The notes beneath the pieces were generated by a model. That model saw nothing but the letters and a program-made list of their open reading frames with translations. It was not told the DNA's origin and did no database searches. Of a stretch of DNA of 64,000 nt, positions 60,009 to 64,000 are shown one piece after another. Where the stretch lies: the NCBI GenBank assembly GCA_052266715.1, contig JBQPRB010000001.1; one strand, given 5' to 3'. Source of the stretch: Jeotgalibaca sp052266715. GTDB lineage: Bacteria; Bacillota; Bacilli; Lactobacillales; Aerococcaceae. Made by a program: the position numbers and the translations under genes. Positions within the stretch are counted from its first letter, which is position 1. Every line of letters begins with the position of its first letter.

Positions 60009-60063
60009 AAAAAAAAGAGAGCAACCGTTTTCTATGAATTCATAGAAAAAGATTTTCCTCTCT
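60009..60063 (-). terminator. terminator of the kdgR-like gene with a perfect 22-bp palindrome
   Basis: TTTTCTATGAATTCATAGAAAA (60028-60049) is a perfect inverted repeat whose pairing is extended by AGAGAGG.../GCTCTCT, and nine T residues follow on the minus strand. It separates the regulator gene from kdgK. Confidence 0.75.
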
Positions 60064-60842
60064 TAGATATACATGTAAACATTTTCCAGTTCTTTTAAAA
60101 TACCATTGCGGGCAGCCTTGATTGCAGCGGCAACTGTCGCCTCTTTTTCTGGTGTCCGGCGGTATGTCGGCATACTGACACTAAACGCGCCGTAATTTTT
60201 GCCGTTAACGGACAAGGTCGTACCCATGCAAAACACTTCAATCTGCTCCTCGCTGTTGTCGAACGCAATTCCCTGTTCACGAATCTCAGTGAGTTCATTT
60301 TTGATGGCCGCCTCAGTGACCAATGTATGTTGGGTAAAAGGCTTCAACTCCACTCGGGATAAATAAGCATCCAATTCTTCCTCCAATAATTCCGCGAGCA
60401 TGGCTTTTCCCATGGCGGATGCATACATCGGTTTTGAGAAGCCAATTCGGGATGTCGTCACGACAATCGGGCGCATTGATTCCAGTTTGTTTACGTACAG
60501 AATCTCGTCGCCTTCGCGGATGGAAAGATGAACGGTTTCGTCCAATTTTTCATGGAGTTCTTTTAAATAGGGATAGGCTATTTTTGAAATGTCCAGATCC
60601 GCCAAATATTGATTGGCATAACGGACTAAGCCGCTTCCCAAACCATATGTTTTGTCGCCATCATTTTTTCTGACATACCCGATCAATTCCAGCGTTCCCA
60701 GGATTTTCAAAGCAGTCGGATTGGTCATATCCGTCGCTTTGGCGATGGCATGCAGGGGTTGCGAAACGTTGACCGATGCCAAGAAATTCAGTATTTTATC
60801 AGCTTTTATCAGTACCGTGCCGTACGGTTGTGGTTGCGTCAT
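60063..60842 (-). CDS. IclR-family regulator (KdgR-like)
   Basis: 259 aa: a winged helix at about residues 10-72 (LHAIAKATDMTNPTALKILG) and an IclR sensor domain (about 85-255) with REGDEILYVNKLES, YASAMGKAMLAEL and GIAFDNSEEQIEVFCMG. It is read toward kdgK, 150 bases away, and probably represses kdgK through the palindrome at 59950-59966, inducible by ketodeoxygluconate as in known KdgR systems. AAGGAAA precedes the ATG. Confidence 0.85.
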   Translation of the reverse strand: MTQPQPYGTVLIKADKILNFLASVNVSQPLHAIAKATDMTNPTALKILGTLELIGYVRKNDGDKTYGLGSGLVRYANQYLADLDISKIAYPYLKELHEKLDETVHLSIREGDEILYVNKLESMRPIVVTTSRIGFSKPMYASAMGKAMLAELLEEELDAYLSRVELKPFTQHTLVTEAAIKNELTEIREQGIAFDNSEEQIEVFCMGTTLSVNGKNYGAFSVSMPTYRRTPEKEATVAAAIKAARNGILKELENVYMYI

Positions 60843-60971
60843 TTTCCTTCTCCATTCTCTTACTGTTGTTTAAAATATAAGTGATTTTCGAAATTAAGTA
60901 AAGGTTTGTTCTTTTGCGGGGTCATATTTTGTGAGATACTGGTACTTGTGATTTCAAAATGGAGGGACATA

Positions 60972-61973
60972 ATGATCTATATTCAAGAAGCAGTTTTGCA
61001 TATACTTGACTTAAATACAAATGAACCGATTTATTCATTAGCTGGATTGGATATTTCGGAAAAGTTCACAATTGACTATATCCATGCCATGATCGAAAAA
61101 GTAGAAGATTCCGATAATATGAAAGAAGGCACATTGCTGGCGGACAATCCGACTGTGGGGTTATTGGAAAATGTAGCCGATGATTTCATCGGGGCAACGC
61201 GTGCATTGACGGACAAATTCTATAATATCACCAAAGTGAATTACGAGATTCCGGCTGCAGACTTGCTGTTTGCTAAATTTACCTTGGACGAAGTTGCCTG
61301 TTTGGGGTTATTTAAACTAAACTACTCGGATAGTATTACGCACCACGTATCGCAAGAGGCGGACACGCTGACGAATCAGTTGGTGGTGAATCGCGCGATT
61401 TTGCCGAGTGCGCGGCAGGCGATTCAGGAGGGTATGGTTTTGAATCTGGAGACGATGCAATACCATGTACTCGAGAAGAAGCATATGATTACGGAATTGG
61501 CGGAGAAGAAGTTTTATTTCACGGAAATGTTTCTCGAGGATCAGCCGAAACCGAGTCTGAAGGAAAATATTTCGATGATTAAAAAGGCGGTTCAGAAGAC
61601 GAGCAAGGCGTTTAATGATGAGGAGTTTGTGGCGCTGGCGGAAACGAAACAGGCGATTGTACATAGTATGGAAGAAGAAAATGTGATTGATAATCATGTG
61701 ATTGCAGATCAGTTGTTTGGTGACAATTACGCGAAGAAAGAGAAGTTCTTCCAGGAAGTCGAGGAGCTGGGGTATGTGGACCGGGCACCGGCTGAAGTTG
61801 CGGTGGCGGGACCGAAGTTTTCCAAGCAGAAGTTGCGTTTGAATAATGGCATTGAAATCAGCATCCCGATGGACTTATACCAGGACGCTGAGGTTGTGGA
61901 GTTCATCAATAATCCGGATGGGACGATTTCGGTCATGCTTAAAAATATTGAGAAAATAAAAAATTTGTTTTAA
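60972..61973 (+). CDS. nucleoid-associated protein (NdpA/YejK family)
   Basis: 333-aa DNA-associated protein of the 37-kDa nucleoid-associated family. The start IYIQEAVLHILDLNTNEPIY, the central ATRALTDKFYNITK and the FAKFTLDEVACLGLFKLNY block are typical, and the C-terminus ends with FINNPDGTISVMLKNIEKIK. Its exact role is unknown; some members are linked to toxin-antitoxin or defence loci. The start is ATG 60972, five to six bases after GGAGGG, which drops 22 upstream hydrophobic residues. It converges on the ABC transporter gene. Confidence 0.83.
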   Translation: MIYIQEAVLHILDLNTNEPIYSLAGLDISEKFTIDYIHAMIEKVEDSDNMKEGTLLADNPTVGLLENVADDFIGATRALTDKFYNITKVNYEIPAADLLFAKFTLDEVACLGLFKLNYSDSITHHVSQEADTLTNQLVVNRAILPSARQAIQEGMVLNLETMQYHVLEKKHMITELAEKKFYFTEMFLEDQPKPSLKENISMIKKAVQKTSKAFNDEEFVALAETKQAIVHSMEEENVIDNHVIADQLFGDNYAKKEKFFQEVEELGYVDRAPAEVAVAGPKFSKQKLRLNNGIEISIPMDLYQDAEVVEFINNPDGTISVMLKNIEKIKNLF

Positions 61974-62072
61974 ACAGGACATAACGCTATCTGCCACGGA
62001 AAGTTATGTCCAAAAACAAATATAAACGGACATAACTCATGGGGGTTCCCAAAGTTATGTCCGTTTTTTCCT
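61974..62072. repeat. tandem terminator-like hairpins (51-base period), array 4
   Basis: GGACATAAC begins hairpins at 61977 and 62028, 51 bases apart; each is closed by GTTATGTCC. The second is longer (ACGGACATAACTC with its complement) and is followed by TTTTTT. The array fills the gap between two convergent genes and can terminate both. Confidence 0.85.
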
Positions 62073-62074
62073 TA

Positions 62075-63841
62075 CTATAGTCTCTTCAACAATTCAGATT
62101 GTGTCTTGTACAAGTGGTAGTAACGACCGCGTTGTTGCAACAACTCTTGATGGGTACCGGATTCGAGAATCCTGCGGTCACCAATGAAGAAGATGCGATC
62201 ACTGTTGCGGATTGTGGACAGACGGTGGGCCACAACGAATGCGGTCCGCCCCTCCAGCAACCGGTCGAGTCCCTCTTGCAACAACACTTCCGTTTGCGTA
62301 TCGATACTGGACGTCGCTTCATCCAAAATCAATACTTTCGGATCCGACAACAAGGTCCGGGCAAAGGAAATCAGTTGGCGCTGACCTGCTGACAACGTAC
62401 TTCCCCGCTCCTGAACATAGGTGTTGTACCCACCTTTCAGATCTTTGATGAAATCATGTGCACGCACGACTTTAGCTGCGGCAATGATTTCTTCTTCGGT
62501 GGCATCCAGCTTCCCATAACGGATATTATCCATAATCGTTCCGGAAAAAATGAACGTATCTTGCAACATGACACCCACTTCGCTCCGCAGGGATTTCATC
62601 GTCACATCGCGGATATCAATGCCATCCACCATTACTTTCCCCTTTTGAACATCATAGAAACGCGGGATCAAGTTGGTGATGGTAGATTTACCGGCCCCCG
62701 TCGGACCAACCAAAGCAATCGTTTCACCGGGGTTTACTTTGAAAGAAAGATCTTCGAAAATATTTTGACCTTCTTTATAGCCGAAAGTCACATTTTCGAA
62801 AACAACTTCCCCTTTGACCGGCGGCATGTCGAATGCATCCGGCGCGTCTTTTATCAACGGCTCCAAATCCATCATCTCGAACACACGCTCCAGATAAACC
62901 GTACCGGAAACCAGGGAATTATAGAAGTTACCCAGGTTGATGATTGGGTTCCAGAAGTTCGTCACATAGGCAACAAAAGCAATCAATACCCCGGTGGAAA
63001 CTTCCACACCCAGTCCACGAATACCGGCGAAATAAATGAAGGCAATGGTCACACTGGAAATAATTTGTACCATCGGCCCCAAGATAAACTGAACTTTGAC
63101 AGCCCTCATCCAGGCCACACTTTGTTGATTACTGACATCCGCAAAGATATCAAAGTTCATGCCCTCACGGGTGTAAGATTGCGTTGTCTTTATCCCTTCA
63201 ATCGACTCATGAATGTAAGCATTCAGGTTCGCCTGTTTCGCACTCAGTTCCTCATAAGCAATCCGTTGCTTGTTTTTGATAACCATGGTGATGACAAACA
63301 ATAAAGGAAGCAATAGGAAACTGTACAATGTCAGCACTACGTCAATCGACAACATAATCGCCAAGGTTACAACAATACTCAAGATGTCAGAAATAACCGT
63401 AATCAAGCCGGATGATAAAATATTACTCAAAGCATTGATATAGTTTACTACACGGGTCAAAATTTTTCCGTGCGGTCGTGTGTCAAAGAAGCGGAATCCT
63501 AATTTCTGGATGTGGTTGAACAAATCCGAACGGATATCACGCAATACATCCTGCCCGAGCTTCGTGATGTGGTAAATCCGGTAACGGATTGCTCCCGCAT
63601 TCAAGACGGAAACAACGGTATAAAACACCGTGACCCAAATCAAAGCGTTCGTGTCTTGATTCGGGATGGCTGAGTCAATCACATAACTGATTAAATATGG
63701 ACCCAGGATTAAGGCGAAGTTGGAAAACAATAACATCACCAATAATTTGAGGATATTGGATTTATAAGGTTTTAAATAGGACCCAATCCGCTTAAAGCCC
63801 TGGAAGTCTATTTTAGTTGATTTTGTGTCTTCAAATTCCAT
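62075..63841 (-). CDS. heterodimeric ABC exporter subunit (LmrD/YheH-like)
   Basis: Half-transporter, 588 aa. Six membrane helices span about residues 25-320 and the ATPase domain 340-588: Walker A VGPTGAGKSTITN, Q-loop MLQDTFIFSGT, signature STLSAGQRQLISFAR, Walker B ILDEATSSIDTQTE and H-loop VVAHRLSTI. The start overlaps the end of an upstream ABC gene by about 11 bases, so the two subunits are co-translated and probably form a multidrug or lipid exporter. Start codons at 63850, 63847 and 63841 are possible; the ATG at 63841 fits an AGG best. Confidence 0.9.
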   Translation of the reverse strand: MEFEDTKSTKIDFQGFKRIGSYLKPYKSNILKLLVMLLFSNFALILGPYLISYVIDSAIPNQDTNALIWVTVFYTVVSVLNAGAIRYRIYHITKLGQDVLRDIRSDLFNHIQKLGFRFFDTRPHGKILTRVVNYINALSNILSSGLITVISDILSIVVTLAIMLSIDVVLTLYSFLLLPLLFVITMVIKNKQRIAYEELSAKQANLNAYIHESIEGIKTTQSYTREGMNFDIFADVSNQQSVAWMRAVKVQFILGPMVQIISSVTIAFIYFAGIRGLGVEVSTGVLIAFVAYVTNFWNPIINLGNFYNSLVSGTVYLERVFEMMDLEPLIKDAPDAFDMPPVKGEVVFENVTFGYKEGQNIFEDLSFKVNPGETIALVGPTGAGKSTITNLIPRFYDVQKGKVMVDGIDIRDVTMKSLRSEVGVMLQDTFIFSGTIMDNIRYGKLDATEEEIIAAAKVVRAHDFIKDLKGGYNTYVQERGSTLSAGQRQLISFARTLLSDPKVLILDEATSSIDTQTEVLLQEGLDRLLEGRTAFVVAHRLSTIRNSDRIFFIGDRRILESGTHQELLQQRGRYYHLYKTQSELLKRL

Positions 63842-64000
63842 CTTCATCACCTACTTCCGCTTGTCCCAATTGTTCTTGATAAATTCGATAATAGAGTCCG
63901 CCTTTCGCGAGCAGGCTCTCGTGTGTTCCCCGCTCCACAATCCTACCTTTAGAAAGGATAATGATTTTATCGGCATTTTTAACCGAAGAAATACGGTTTG
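63831..64000 (-). CDS. C-terminal end of partner ABC exporter subunit (cut by window edge)
   Basis: The last 55 codons of an ABC half-transporter. The frame reads NRISSVKNADKIIILSKGRI, then VERGTHESLLAKGGLYYRIY, the normal end of an exporter ATPase domain just after the H-loop, closing at TGA 63831. It is the upstream partner of the gene at 62075. Confidence 0.85.
   Translation of the reverse strand, partial: NRISSVKNADKIIILSKGRIVERGTHESLLAKGGLYYRIYQEQLGQAEVGDEDGI

Overview
This is a low-to-mid GC Gram-positive chromosome segment (Bacillota). Strong AGGAGG-type ribosome binding sites, lipobox lipoproteins, an Rgg-type regulator, CcpA-like cre sites and CUT1/Opp transporters point to the Lactobacillales. 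The fairly balanced base composition suggests a Carnobacteriaceae-like genus such as Trichococcus, but that placement is a guess. No rRNA or tRNA gene and no CRISPR array was seen.

Layout. 0.5-7.1 kb holds a catechol meta-cleavage cluster: hydrolase, extradiol dioxygenase, 4-oxalocrotonate decarboxylase, hydroxy-oxovalerate aldolase, acylating acetaldehyde dehydrogenase and oxopentenoate hydratase, with a divergent IclR regulator. 7.2-10.8 kb has an FtsX-type ABC exporter and a dicarboxylate/amino-acid symporter behind a cre site. 10.9-16.6 kb has a 40-aa membrane protein, then a likely operon of Nudix hydrolase, PLD-helicase, Eis-like acetyltransferase and lipid kinase. 16.7-29.0 kb is an accessory island. 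It contains a compact five-gene module (1216-aa sigma-like DNA-binding protein, SF2 helicase, small protein, zinc-hook DndD-like ATPase, Dnd-associated-4-like protein), a chimeric HsdR remnant, an intact IS256-family insertion with its 8-bp target duplication, a pseudogene with two in-frame stops, and an orphan Vsr nuclease.

29.4-37.6 kb has an SDR and an LDH2-family dehydrogenase, then an oppABCDF peptide transporter. 38.1-47.7 kb is a beta-galactoside utilisation operon: CUT1 importer, GH2 beta-galactosidase, a second (alpha/alpha)6 glycosidase, DMT exporter and LacI regulator. 47.8-58.7 kb holds small membrane and DUF1801 proteins, an H-NOX chemoreceptor whose heme pocket matches the O2-binding type, an ABC exporter divergent from an Rgg regulator, an S9 peptidase, an acetate transporter, a beta-lactamase-fold serine hydrolase and a CadD transporter. 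58.9-64 kb has kdgK/kdgR, a nucleoid-associated protein and a two-subunit ABC exporter.

Three things stand out. First, the five-gene module at 16.7-24.4 kb looks like a self-contained, co-translated and probably autoregulated defence system that I cannot match to a named one. Second, a ~240-bp palindromic element occurs four times (two full near-identical copies, one diverged, one truncated), and its stems co-vary between copies. Third, four intergenic sites carry tandem terminator-like hairpins repeating every 50-51 bases; the stem sequence is shared within an array but differs between arrays.
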